DNA from: Haematococcus lacustris
Taxonomy: Eukaryota > Chlorophyta > Chlorophyceae > Chlamydomonadales > Haematococcaceae
Reading direction: 5' to 3'
Length of the DNA stretch: 64,000 nt
Assembly: GCA_030144725.1 (NCBI GenBank)
Contig: JASKMD010000009.1
Span: forward strand, 4,885,124 to 4,949,123
Position numbers and translations under genes: made by a program. Below are positions 46,901-64,000 of this stretch, one piece after another. The number at the start of each line of letters is the position of its first letter. The stretch's first letter is position 1. The notes under the pieces are model-generated. The model was not told where the DNA came from and searched no databases. It saw nothing but the letters and a program-made list of their open reading frames with translations.

Positions 46901-49900
46901 CACCACACCACACCACACCACACCACACCACACCACACCACACCACACCACACCACACCACACCACACCACACCACACCACACCACACCACACCACACCA
47001 CACCCAGTCAGGACTGCAGGCACGGCATCATGATCATCCCATCCTCACCATCACACAGTGTCACACCCTAACACTCTACCACGCATGGACTCAATACCAA
47101 TGTTTGATGAGTTTGGTCAGATGCTACCACAGACCATCACACTGAAGCATGCATATCAGAAACCCATCGTGGATCGTGAATGTGATGAATCGACGCATTG
47201 ACCTAGATGCTTTGCAACCCTGCATGGGGGGTGCATGTGTTGCTGCAGGTGGCATCAACAGCCAGGACTGGGAGTCGCAGGCGGCCCTGGTGCAGGCGCT
47301 GCTGCGCAACTCTACAGCCAAGTGGAAGCTTGTGGTGGGCCACCACCCCATACGCTCCTATGGCGAGCACTGCAATGGGGACGGCAGCGGCGACTGCTTA
47401 GACATGCAGTGGCTGCGACCAGTGATGAAGCGGTACAAGGCAGCCGCCTACTTCTGTGGCCATGAACACGACCTGCAGCTCATCAAGGTGAGGGGCTCGG
47501 CAGCCTGGCTACTCGCTAGCCGCCCAGGCATGGTTATCGTCAACACCAGCGCCACCAGCAGCACCAGCAGCACCAGCAGCAGCACCAGCAGCAGCACCAG
47601 CAGCAGCACCAGCAGCAGCACCAGCAGCAGCACCAGCAGCAGCACCAGCAGCAGCACCAGCAGCAGCACCAGCAGCAGCAGCGGCAGCACATGGCATTTG
47701 TTGATATGCAAGCCGTTGTGACACCACCCGCCTTGCTGCAGCACAGCCTTGGTGTTGATGGTGGGGTCACTCATGGGGTTGCCTCATTGTTGTGTGACCA
47801 AACAGCTTCCAGCTGGTGGGGTGAGAGGTAGGCAGGAAGGCAATGAATCCCATGTACCTGATGGTGTGTCCAGGCTGCACCATTGAAACTGATGAACGAT
47901 TGGAAATTGAAACTGGAAGGACAGCCCCCTTGTCCCTCACTAGGGCCTCCATTTGAGCCGGACCAGTAGTGGCCACTAGCGGGAATACTAGGGACCACTA
48001 GTGGTCCGACTCTAATGGTGTCAGTGGGCTGTGTGGAGTATACCCAATGCACATGGACATGGTGCATGAGTGCCGACCACCTACACTGTTGCCTGACCGC
48101 GAGGGCTATAGTTTAGAGTTGGCATGATAAACATGCGCTGATTGTAAGCTGATAACAGCTCAACAAAGGGGGGAACACTACTGTGCCACGGCAGGCTGCT
48201 GCTGCTGCTGCTCCTGGGTCCTGGGTGGCTTGTCTCGCAGCCGCTTGTAGCCCAGGTCAGGGTACTCCTTGCCCTTGGCTGGCAGAGCTGTCTGCTTTGG
48301 CCACCAGCACAGCTCCAGCGGGCGCCACCTGCTCTCCACAATGCGCTGCGTGTTCAGCGCTGCATTGCAGTCCCTGTCCAGCCACCTGCCTGGCTGTGGG
48401 GCTGGCTTGGCTTTGGCAGCCTTGCCCTTGCTCAGCTAGCTGCCTGCTCAGCCTTGGTGGGCTGGGTGGGCTCAGCTGCCTGCTCGGCCTCGGTGCGCTT
48501 GCTGCGCTTGGCTGAGGGGGAGTGCTGGGCCCTGGCTCTGAGGCTGCTGCCGGTGTGGCTTCCTGGCTGCTGCATGGGGCCTGTGGGGGCTTGCGGGGGG
48601 CCAATACCGGGCACCACATCAGGCCCCGCACATCAGGCCATGACACAATGCGGGGACAAACAAGGCGGGGGCGGTCCTTTACCTGGCGCCTCCTCGTTTC
48701 CCAGCCACTCCGGCGCTCCTGTCGTTGTTTTCCTTGAGGCGTGCGAGACGCTGCGATGGAACCAACAGGACCGACGGGTAATCACACAGCGCGTAACTCA
48801 TGTAGCTCACAGTGGGACACGAACCTTTCAGTTTCTTTGCCGTGCCCTGCTTTTGCTTGGCGCTTCTTAGCCATAACGCGATGTGATCACGCGATGTGAG
48901 TAAACTGGACGAACAGCCCGGTCAAGGTGAGGGGCTCGGCAGCCTGGCTACTCGCTGGCCGCCCAGGCATGACATCGTCAGCACCAGCAGCACCAGCACC
49001 AGCACCAGCGCCACCAGCAGCGCCACCAGCAGCGCCACCAGCGCTAGCAGCAGCGCCAGCAGCACTAGCACCAGCACAAGCAGCACCAGCAGCACCAGCA
49101 GCACATGGCATTTGTTAATATGCAAGCCGTTCGGACACCACCCGCCTTGCTGCAGCACAGCCTTGGTGTTGATGGTGGGGTCAGCCGCGGGGTTGCCTCA
49201 TTGTTGTGTGACCAAACAACTTCCAGCTGGTGGGGTGAGAAGTAGGAAGGAAGGCAATGAATCCCATGTACCTGATGGTGTGTCAAGTCTGCACCATGCA
49301 TGAAACTGGACGGACAGCCCGGTCAATACTGGAGCCATTGATGCATGCAAGCCCAACATTTGATGTGTTTTTCTCAGGTCCCAGCAAGCTTGGCAAACTC
49401 CACATGCAGTGCATGGTGTTCTTGGTGGCAAAGAGGTCCACGTTTGTCACCATCCGCATTGCATGTATTTGCTGTGTCACACAACCTGCATGTCCAGCTG
49501 CACGCCCTACCTGCACGCCCTACCCACTGCAAGCTAACTGCACTGCAGCCACCTGCACTGGCTTGGCCTTCACTGGCTTGTTGCGCCCTGCTGCCAGTCG
49601 CTCAACCGCATGTTTTGCACTGCTGCCTCCAGTCCAAGGACAGCGCCACGCCACCCGACCCGGTGTACTACGTAGTGTCAGGGGCAGGCTCTGACATCCG
49701 GACGGGCGAGTTTGCCAATGTGGGTGCGGCTGAGCAGCAGCAGCACTATCAACATCATCGTCACCATCACCGCCCGCAGCGCCAAGCATAGCGACGGGAA
49801 GGATTGCGGTGCCCAAGGCTGTCCATGGTCACCATGCAGGGGTGATGGTGTGAGAGTCTGCATTGTCATATGACGTCACTGCCACCAGCCCACCTCCAAC

Positions 49901-50471
49901 ACCCTTGCTCTCCACCTCTTTGCCCAGCACCCTCGTGGCCTTCCCTATTGTCCACTGCTGCCCCTCAGGTCGAGCCACTAACCCTGCAGGAAACCAGCTT
50001 CTTTGCAGGTGAGGGACCCACCCCTGTCTGGCTGCCCTTGCAGCGGGCTGCTGGTGGCTCCCCTCTCCTCACTCCTCTCCCCCATCCTCTCCTCCTCTCC
50101 TCTGCCCTTGCTGGCCTGGCACATCACTTGGCCCCTGCCCCTGCCCCTGCCCCTGCCCCTGCCCCTGCCCCTGCCCCTGCCCCTGCCCCTGCCCCTGCCC
50201 CTGCCCCTGCCCCTGCCCCTGCCCCTGCCCCTGCCCCTGCCCCTGCCCCTGCCCTCATGCTCCCACAGCTCCCATACCTCCTGACTCTGCCTTCGTGCTA
50301 AGCTGCAACAGAGCACGCTGCCCATGCTCTACTGCCCATGCTGCTGCTGTGGCCGCAGACCAGGGTGGCTTCGTGGTCGTGGTGATTAAAGGAAATACCA
50401 TGGCGCTCCATGTCTGGGCAGACAGGGTGGCCACACCTGCATATGCAGTGGACGTCACTCTTCCTACATGA
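43992..50471 (+). CDS. Membrane-anchored purple acid phosphatase (metallophosphatase), 408 aa
   Basis: Ten exons: 43992-44130, 44206-44345, 44719-44832, 45377-45457, 45697-45864, 46411-46516, 47249-47487, 49633-49719, 49969-50008, 50359-50471; all phases agree. Small purple acid phosphatases (ACP5 type) hydrolyse phosphate esters with a two-metal centre. Motifs in order: VGDWGRGG (D96), STGDNFYESG (D129), LGNHDYGE (N167, H168), IVFVDTSPF, VVGHHPIRSYGEH (H281, H282), CGHEHDLQ (H321, H323). The usual Tyr ligand is Y132, just after GDNF. There is no cleavable signal; residues about 47-68 (AVASIAAGLSALALILGLAY) form a membrane anchor with a basic N-terminal side, so a type II protein with its catalytic domain in the lumen or outside. 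Two unusual splice sites: a GTTCAG donor at 44833 and a GC donor at 46517. The 75-bp second intron is a multiple of three and open, so retention would be silent in frame. Intron 7 holds a Fanzor relic. Confidence 0.93.
44470..44615. repeat. CATGCATGC/CCGCATGCAGCCATG repeats
   Basis: Degenerate palindromic GCATGC words in the second annotated PAP intron after 44345. Similar GCATGGCAAGCATGCA repeats lie at 43340-43420 in VPS53. Confidence 0.75.
46760..47004. repeat. (CCACA)49 microsatellite
   Basis: 245 bp of perfect 5-bp repeat in the PAP intron 46517-47248. It is open in several frames on both strands only because it lacks stop codons. Confidence 0.97.
47488..47935. repeat. Intronic repeat R1
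   Basis: It begins exactly at the splice donor of PAP exon 47249-47487 (GTGAGGGGCTCGG) and contains an AGCACCAGCAGC run (about 47552-47680). It aligns with R2 at 48927 through words such as TGCTGCAGCACAGCCTTGG and CCCATGTACCTGATGGTGTG, with scattered differences. R1 and R2 flank the Fanzor relic. Confidence 0.88.
47958..48010. repeat. Inverted repeat with perfect 16-bp palindrome
   Basis: GGACCACTAGTGGTCC (47992-48007) is its own reverse complement. Upstream, CGGACCAGTAGTGGCCACTA has the same words, so CGGACCA(G/C)TAGTGG pairs with CCACTAGTGGTCCG across about 20 bp with few mismatches. It lies between R1 and the 3' end of the Fanzor relic. Confidence 0.85.
48065..48874 (-). pseudogene. Fanzor/TnpB-like relic with large internal deletion
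   Basis: It is related to the element at 4667. The start (ATG at 48872-48874, MAKKRQAKAGHGKETE) is followed by a GTTCGT donor, as in the first copy, and an exon with GKQRQERRSGWETRRRQ. Soon after the next donor, in sequence matching intron 2 of the first copy, it jumps to the C-terminal part (VRGLMWCPVLAPRKPPQAP), a loss of about 1.8 kb relative to copy 1. The end keeps RWLDRDCNAALNTQRI and GKEYPDLGYKRLRDKPP, with the stop TAG at 48178-48180 and a conserved tail to about 48065. At least two frame changes occur between about 48420 and 48560. It lies antisense in PAP intron 7, between R1 and R2. No nuclease can be made, but both termini are present, as in a non-autonomous element. Confidence 0.78.
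48927..49330. repeat. Intronic repeat R2
   Basis: Diverged copy of R1. It begins GGTCAAGGTGAGGGGCTCGG, so it carries a decoy of the PAP splice donor (the real site is CATCAAG/GTGAGG). A 24-bp direct repeat (AAACTGGACG.ACAGCCCGG words) lies at about 48902 and 49308 at its edges. Contains ACCAGCAGC runs at 48980-49105. Confidence 0.85.
50132..50253. repeat. (CCCCTG)20 microsatellite
   Basis: Perfect 6-bp repeat in the last PAP intron (50009-50358), C-rich on the sense strand. Confidence 0.96.
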
Positions 50472-51083
50472 AGTCACTCTACTCAAATGACATCGCTCTG
50501 CCCAGCTGGTGTGAGACACACAACTGTGAGGCAGTGCTCCGGCTCTGGAGAAGCAAGGCTAAAGCACAGTGGCAGTACCCGGCAGTATGACAGTATTGTC
50601 AACGAGGCCAGCAAGCCGAGGCATCCCTCTCCATTGTGGGACAATCACACATTTTATTATGGCAGATTGGGCGCCGCTGGCATCCAGCCATGAGTGCCAT
50701 CTCGATGTGCCCTGTGCCGTACTACAACAACACACCGTGGCATGGCTTACCAGCCTGGTGGCTACTGTGGGACTGACCTACGGCCATCCTAGCAGCCTCC
50801 AGTGTGCCTTGGCTGGATTGGAAGGCTTGACTGTAGCGTGGCATGCTAGGGCTGGCTGCTCCGCACGGAGTCGGCATCACGTTGGCCTTGTATTGCTGCG
50901 GTGAGTCATGTATTGAAGGGCAGGGCCAGGGGCCTCCATACAGACGTGGAGCACTTCAGTGGTGGCGGCAGACCTCGCCCCATGGGGAAGCTCCTCCCCT
51001 GGTGAAGCCGCTGGGGGCCGGCATGCTTGCACACTGTATGGCGCCTCCGCCGGTGCTGTTCTTTTTTTCTGACCGTCCCTCAC
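50472..51083. other. PAP 3' flank, no gene seen
   Basis: It should hold the PAP 3'UTR. I found no exon with convincing splice sites, and no large repeat. Confidence 0.4.
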
Positions 51084-51557
51084 AAGATACAGCTTGAATG
51101 GATCATGCATCAAGCGTCTCAAACGCTTCAGGCGTTCGACAGGACGCTCGATGCCCCTCTGTAGCCGCTGAACCTGCACGTCGAGGCTGGCCTCGGCGTC
51201 TGGGATGTCCGATCGGCCAGGCCAGCGGCACACATCCCGCGGTTGGTAGCAGCTCACCTGGCTAGCAAGACAGGAGCAATGGCATCGAGCTACACTCGAG
51301 TCATTGCAGAATGCCAGCCACCTCTGTCCAGCCCACCTAACTGCTCACCGCGTTCACGTCGCGGTCCACGAGCTTGTCTGATCCGTGGAGGGTGGAGCAA
51401 CGCCCAATCCAGCCGCTAACTTGCTTCCGCGTCGCGCCACTGCGCACCGGCAGCAGCCACCGGACGGACTCCTTCTCAGAGCCGCTGCGCGAGCAGTTGC
51501 TGGCGCTGACCGCGCCCGTTCGGAACTCGTCCACTACCGCCACCGCCAACTCCCCTC
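51084..51557 (-). pseudogene. Third, diverged Fanzor/TnpB-like fragment
   Basis: Exon 51349-51557 encodes AVAVVDEFRTGAVSASNCS, then about 40 residues later GSDKLVDRDVNA, cut by a GTGAGC donor. V-D-E-F-R-T followed by V-D-R-D-x-N-A at this spacing is the C-terminal zinc-ribbon/RuvC-III signature of TnpB and Fanzor. Of the ribbon cysteines only NCS and GRCS remain. A phase-compatible exon, 51084-51257, follows (basic, RGIERPVERLKRLRRLMHD) and ends at a GTGAGG donor. No convincing exon was found upstream, where the GPRP start lies on the other strand only 460 bp away, so this is probably a fragment. It differs from the two other copies at most positions and belongs to a separate subfamily. Confidence 0.6.
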
Positions 51558-52015
51558 CTGCACCAATGCAGAGTATTGGAAGTGGGCGCTGACGGCTGGC
51601 CCCTGCGATTCGGCGTATACGTGTCAGCGTAATCTGCAGCAAGCGGCATGTGCCGGACGGGGGCGGACGATCACGGATGAATACACAGAAGACAGGGCAG
51701 GAGGCTCATCTGTTGCTGTCGATGAGTGCAAAGCGAAGCTCTTGGGCGTGACCTCGACCAACCGTGCGGCCAAACCCTAGCGCCATGGGCACTTGAGGGA
51801 CTCAAGCGACGAGCACAATGGCACCAATGCAAAACACTGAGTAAGGCAGCGGCGCATATGGAACAGCCGGCGAACACGCTGCCGAAAAGCTCAGGGTCAG
51901 TGATGTATGAACAGAGGTTGGGCGTCCCACGACTCCAAACCTAACTTCAATCCATACGCTTCGTGACGCCACCGCTTCACCGCGCATCGCTTTGCAGGCT
52001 TCCTTTGCCTTAGAT

Positions 52016-54268
52016 ATGTCTGGTGAGTCCGACCAAATTCCACCGTTTGTGTACGCCGTAGCCCTAACGCTGTTGCAGCGAAGCCGCAGTCGTTGCAATG
52101 CATGCGCCAAGGTTGTACCTGACTGCAACTGCAAATACCGTCGTGCTTCCGCAGGGTACCCGCCTCCAGGATACCCTCCTCCGGCCGGTGTGTGACTAAT
52201 ACAGCGGACAGAACTGCGTCGAACAAAGACATTGTAGCGCGGCCGCGCACATGCATGACTTTTTCCCCAAACTTCGCAACATGGGGCAAACCCCTTGTAA
52301 CACACTACTATAACCAGAGTTACGCTTGCCCTTCTTGAGCAGGTTACCCTCCTGCGCCCTACGGCTACCCGCCCCCTGGCGGCCATCCCCCCCCAGGCTA
52401 CCCGCCCCCTGGTGGGCACCCTCCACCAGGCTACCCCCCTGCCCCAGGTGAAGGCACGGGTGCTTGCCCAGCAGCAGCACGTCCGGGCTGACTGGCACCT
52501 GTAGCATTCATCTGAACAGCGTGTCACCAGCTTTTTGAGGTCCATAATGGTGCATAACCAGCATATCCAGCAGCAGCATGGCCCAGCAGCCCACACCAGG
52601 CTGACGGTCATAATGGTCCATAACCAGCAGTGTAGTCAGCAGCAGCAGCAGCAGCAGCAGTGACACACTCAGGTTGCCTAATGCCTGTCTCACACACGCT
52701 CAGTCACCCCCTTTCGGATCTTCTCTCGGCTCCCTTGTCAGCTCCCCTCTCAACTCAGTCGTATGAGCTGCAGCGCCGGTGGCATCCAGTTGGACTTGAC
52801 ATATCAGCAAATGCCATGTAATGATGATGATGGCTACTCTCAGCATGTTTTGGGTGCATCAGACAGTGTAGCTGTGCCCATGGACTTAATCCAACTGCCT
52901 ATCATGCCCAACTCGTAGGCTATGGAGCTCCGGCACCTTACCCAGCCCCCTACCCAGCACCCTATCCAGCGCCCTACCCCGCCCCTTACCCCCCTGGTGC
53001 GTTGCAGCAGCAGTGTGATCTATAGCACAATCACACCCTGCGCCTGTAGTCACACCCTGTGCCTGTAGTCACACCCTGCGCCTGTAGTCACACCCTGTGC
53101 CTGTAGTCACACCCTGCGCCTGTAGTCACACCCTTCGCCTATAGTCACACCCTGCGCATGAGATGTATGTGTCGATGAACAGTCGCCATAGAGTCTGTTG
53201 TCTAGAGTGCCAGGCTCTGCCCCCTGCTCTTGCCCTGGGTGGGCAGAGCTGGCTGGACTATGTTTGCTGAAGAAAGGAAAACAGACCAGAGGCTCTCAAC
53301 ATCACTGCCCTTGCCCCTCTCCAGCATGCAACCCTGCCCACCCTCCCCCCTGCCCCTGCAAACCTCCCGCGCCCGCCTCCTTGCCCACCCTACCCATGCA
53401 CACACCCTCCCCTCCCTTGCAGCCGGCTACCCAGCCCCTCATCACTATCCACCACCCGGGTATGGCCACCCCCCTGGCTATGTGCATGGCGGAGCTGCAC
53501 CCCATTACGCGCCCTACCCCGCTCATGGAGGCCATCACTACCATGGTCAGTGTACAGCCTGCTGTGCTGCTGCTGCTGCTGCCGTGAGGGCTCCTTGTGT
53601 CACTCTGTGAAGCAGTGAGGAGAGAACACAGCAGCAACAGGAGGACACCAAGAAGCAGGGGCTTGCACAGACCCTGGCACAAGGAATAATACTAGTTGCA
53701 TATTTGCTTTGACCCTTGCTTCCCTGCGCCATGCAAACCTGTGGACGGATGCCTGAGGACTGACATTTAAATGCTGGGTCTATTTGTGGGTTTTGTTACC
53801 ATGCTGTCTAATCCACCAGAGGAGTAATGATCAGTGTGTGTGCCGGGTGAGCACCTCCACGCCCAGTCAACAGAGAACCTGAAGCTCCCAACAGTTCCTA
53901 GGCCCTTCTAGCCTTCTTTGCACTGCCCAAGGTTTGAGTCTCGGACAAAGAAAAAGATCCAGGGGCCTGGGGCAGAAGGGCTTTGTGTGTCTACCCTGTG
54001 ATGGCTGCAGGCAAGCACAAGCACAAACACAAGGGCGGTCACTTCATGCCGCCCCCCATGGTAAGCTGCTTTGCATCCCATGACTACGCTAGGGTTAAGC
54101 ATCAGCACCAGCACAGGACGTGGCATGCCATTATGCCCAGATCCATGTCATCAGCAAGGCCATCAGCTGCTGCTGCCGCACACTGCTGCTGACCATGTGG
54201 AGCTCGTCGCTTGGACTTTGCAGGGGTACTTCCAGCCTCACCATCACTACCACCGTCGCAAGAAATGA
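52016..54268 (+). CDS. Glycine/proline-rich XYPPX-repeat protein (GPRP family), 146 aa
   Basis: Seven exons: 52016-52022, 52155-52187, 52343-52447, 52919-52996, 53423-53545, 54011-54060, 54224-54268; all phases agree. The protein starts MSGYPPPGYPPPAG and continues with GYPP, GGHPPPGYPP and PYPA repeats (residues 3-115). It ends with a His/Lys-rich tail (GKHKHKHKGGH, then HHHYHRRKK). Plants have short glycine- and proline-rich proteins of this plan (GYPP repeats, then a GK/H tail), but their function is poorly known. The Tyr/Pro-rich part resembles domains that bind membranes or form condensates, and the His-rich tail could bind metal. There is no signal peptide, so it is probably cytosolic. 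The first coding exon has only 7 nt and rests on phase alone. Exons nearly coincide with repeat units, which suggests growth by exon duplication. Confidence 0.82.
53024..53160. repeat. 19-bp tandem repeat (TCACACCCTGCGCCTGTAG)n
   Basis: About seven copies, alternating CTGCG and CTGTG versions, in the GPRP-like gene intron after 52996. Confidence 0.92.
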
Positions 54269-55817
54269 GTGAGCATGGCAAACCTTCCGGGCAGGAAGTA
54301 CCGGTCCAATAAGTAGAGAATGCCAGTGAGGAAGTCACGGGCATGACCCGACTGAAGAAGATTGAGTTCGTGCGTCTAGACTAGCAGTTTCAGTGGGACC
54401 TGTAAACCCTTGAGCTCTTGGCTATGATGTTACGAGCTGCGACGTTGCTCAACTTGATAGTCCTCTGCATGCCAACGCCATGCTTACCATTTACAGAACA
54501 CCGTCTTGCTTGAACACAACCTTGAGCCGTCACACCCTGAGCCGTCACACACTGCGATGCGATTTCTGCAAAGCAATATCGTTGTTAAGGCTACTGCAGT
54601 CCCTCCAGGTAGTCTGTCCATAATGTATTGGACACACAACCTGTCGCTGGTGAATTGGTGCCGCCCAGAGCACTCCCAGATGCGAACTAAAGCTTGCATG
54701 GCCTTTGCAACGCGAAGTCATTGGACGCAACGAACAAAACAGTCATGTAAAGCGATAAACATTATGCCGACGCGTTACCTGGGGAATTATAGATCGACAT
54801 ATAGTACGACATGAAGACTGCATTAGGAATTTGTCAAGAAACGTTCCTTAAGATTTGTCAAATCATAAACAGGTCCGGTCGCTCTCCATTGGTGAGCACT
54901 CTTGCCTCATGACCACTCGCAGGCACGACCCAGCAGCACCCCCCAAAACATTCTTATATTATGAGCACTGACACTGAAACATAGATATGCAGAATTCACA
55001 GCTTCTCATACTATGTTCTGAGGCAAAGCATAATTGGCCTTCACGCAAGCATGCCTTGCCTGGTTGGGAAGCCGAAGCTGGGCACACACTCAGCATGCCT
55101 CACTCAGGGTTGCATTGCCCTGTGCCTGCTCGCTGCATCAGCCCCACTCTCATGCGTTGCCCACCAGCCAAGAGGGCCACCCTCCAGCATAACGCCTGTC
55201 TGCGCTCGCACCACCCCGCTTAGCCTTGCCTCTCTGCAATGCGTCCTTCTTTAACAGGCAGCTTGCTTGCACCCAATCACTTTGCCGCTCCCTCTAAGCA
55301 TCCCTCCAAACAATAGCCACTGCCTAATCGTGCTCCACCTACGGCCCACCCACAACCAAATCTCTCAAGCTGCATGACAAGGCCTAGCAGGGTGGTGCTT
55401 TGGTGCACATATGCAGCAGGATAGCGCAGTCGCTGCAGGGCCTAGTTGACACAATGTGGAGTGCGGGCACACCCATGTAGCCAGCTCCCAATGACCCATT
55501 TTGACCCTGGCCCTCCATGCCACTCCACACCCGTCTACACCCCTCGATACCCCTCTACACCCTGCCACACCCCTCGACCCTTCTTGACTAGGGTTAGCCT
55601 GGGCCCCCCACAATCATTCTGTGCACATGTCCATGTTTAAGTTCGAGTGCAGCAGGCACATTGTAGGATGTGCATGCATCTTAAGTGCTTCACTCACCGT
55701 ACGCACACACATTGCCACAGCTCCACGTGGTGGATTGAATTGCTTTCAGCCATGTAAGTTCTGGCAGTGTGTGATGTGTGACGTGTTGGGGTGGGGCACG
55801 AGTGAGCAGCTGGCCCC
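54269..55817. other. Convergent intergenic region
   Basis: It lies between the stop codons of the GPRP-like gene and the minus-strand kinase. Less GC-rich than the genes. No exon or RNA gene was recognised; C-rich ACACCC(C/G)TC words lie at 55525-55580. Confidence 0.45.
54401..54405 (+). terminator. TGTAA polyadenylation motif of the GPRP-like gene
   Basis: TGTAA, 133 nt after the stop codon at 54268; spacing is typical for a green alga. Confidence 0.45.

Positions 55818-64000
<8,183 letters not shown>

Noticed and set aside
46611..47033. Val/Cys/Trp and Pro/His repeat frames over the CCACA array
   Set aside because: All frames are open because the 5-bp repeat has no stop. It lies in a PAP intron.
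51385..51780. Plus-strand 131-codon frame opposite the third Fanzor-like fragment
   Set aside because: It has no recognisable motif or splice context. The minus strand carries the two family motifs at the right spacing.

Overview
The window is nuclear DNA of a eukaryote, most likely a chlorophyte green alga of the Chlamydomonas/Haematococcus type. It is GC-rich, its genes are cut into many short exons by GT-AG introns, and the introns are full of short tandem repeats. Coding sequence is rich in Ala/Gln/Pro homopolymers, TGTAA (the usual green-algal polyadenylation motif) follows several stop codons, and the protein families (VPS53, plant-type phosphoglycerate-mutase-like phosphatase, TKL kinases, glycine/proline-rich XYPPX protein, purple acid phosphatase) fit a green alga. 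The species assignment is inference.

Layout, left to right. 0.4-4.0 kb: minus-strand exons of an unrecognised gene. 4.7-7.3 kb: a decayed Fanzor/TnpB-like transposon gene, plus strand. 7.7-8.1 kb: a small two-exon membrane-protein gene, minus. 8.5-14.1 kb: a complete 13-exon secreted histidine phosphatase, plus. 13.8-24.5 kb: a 5,358-bp direct tandem duplication whose copies are separated by a single A. It copies the last two phosphatase exons, a 2.7-kb spacer holding a 464-bp hAT-type MITE, and the first exon of a protein kinase. 22.2-28.0 kb: the intact 985-residue TKL kinase, plus. 30.2-43.9 kb: a complete 27-exon VPS53 gene (949 residues), minus. 44.0-50.5 kb: a complete membrane-anchored purple acid phosphatase (408 residues), plus, divergent from VPS53 across 127 bp. 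One of its introns holds an internally deleted Fanzor relic between two copies of a ~0.4-kb repeat. 51.1-51.6 kb: exons of a third, diverged Fanzor/TnpB-like gene, minus. 52.0-54.3 kb: a glycine/proline-rich XYPPX protein gene, plus. 55.8 kb to the right edge: a TKL kinase gene with a non-RD catalytic loop, minus, its 5' end outside the window.

The host genes do not form a pathway. VPS53 is a subunit of the Golgi tethering complex GARP, the two phosphatases act on the luminal or extracellular side, and the kinases are signalling enzymes. The most notable material is mobile or structural: three Fanzor-like loci in 64 kb, two of them sharing a conserved stretch after the stop codon that could contain the guide RNA; and the tandem duplication, which leaves both flanking genes whole and sets up an in-frame kinase-phosphatase chimera. 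Exon boundaries were read by eye from splice sites and reading phase, not from transcripts.
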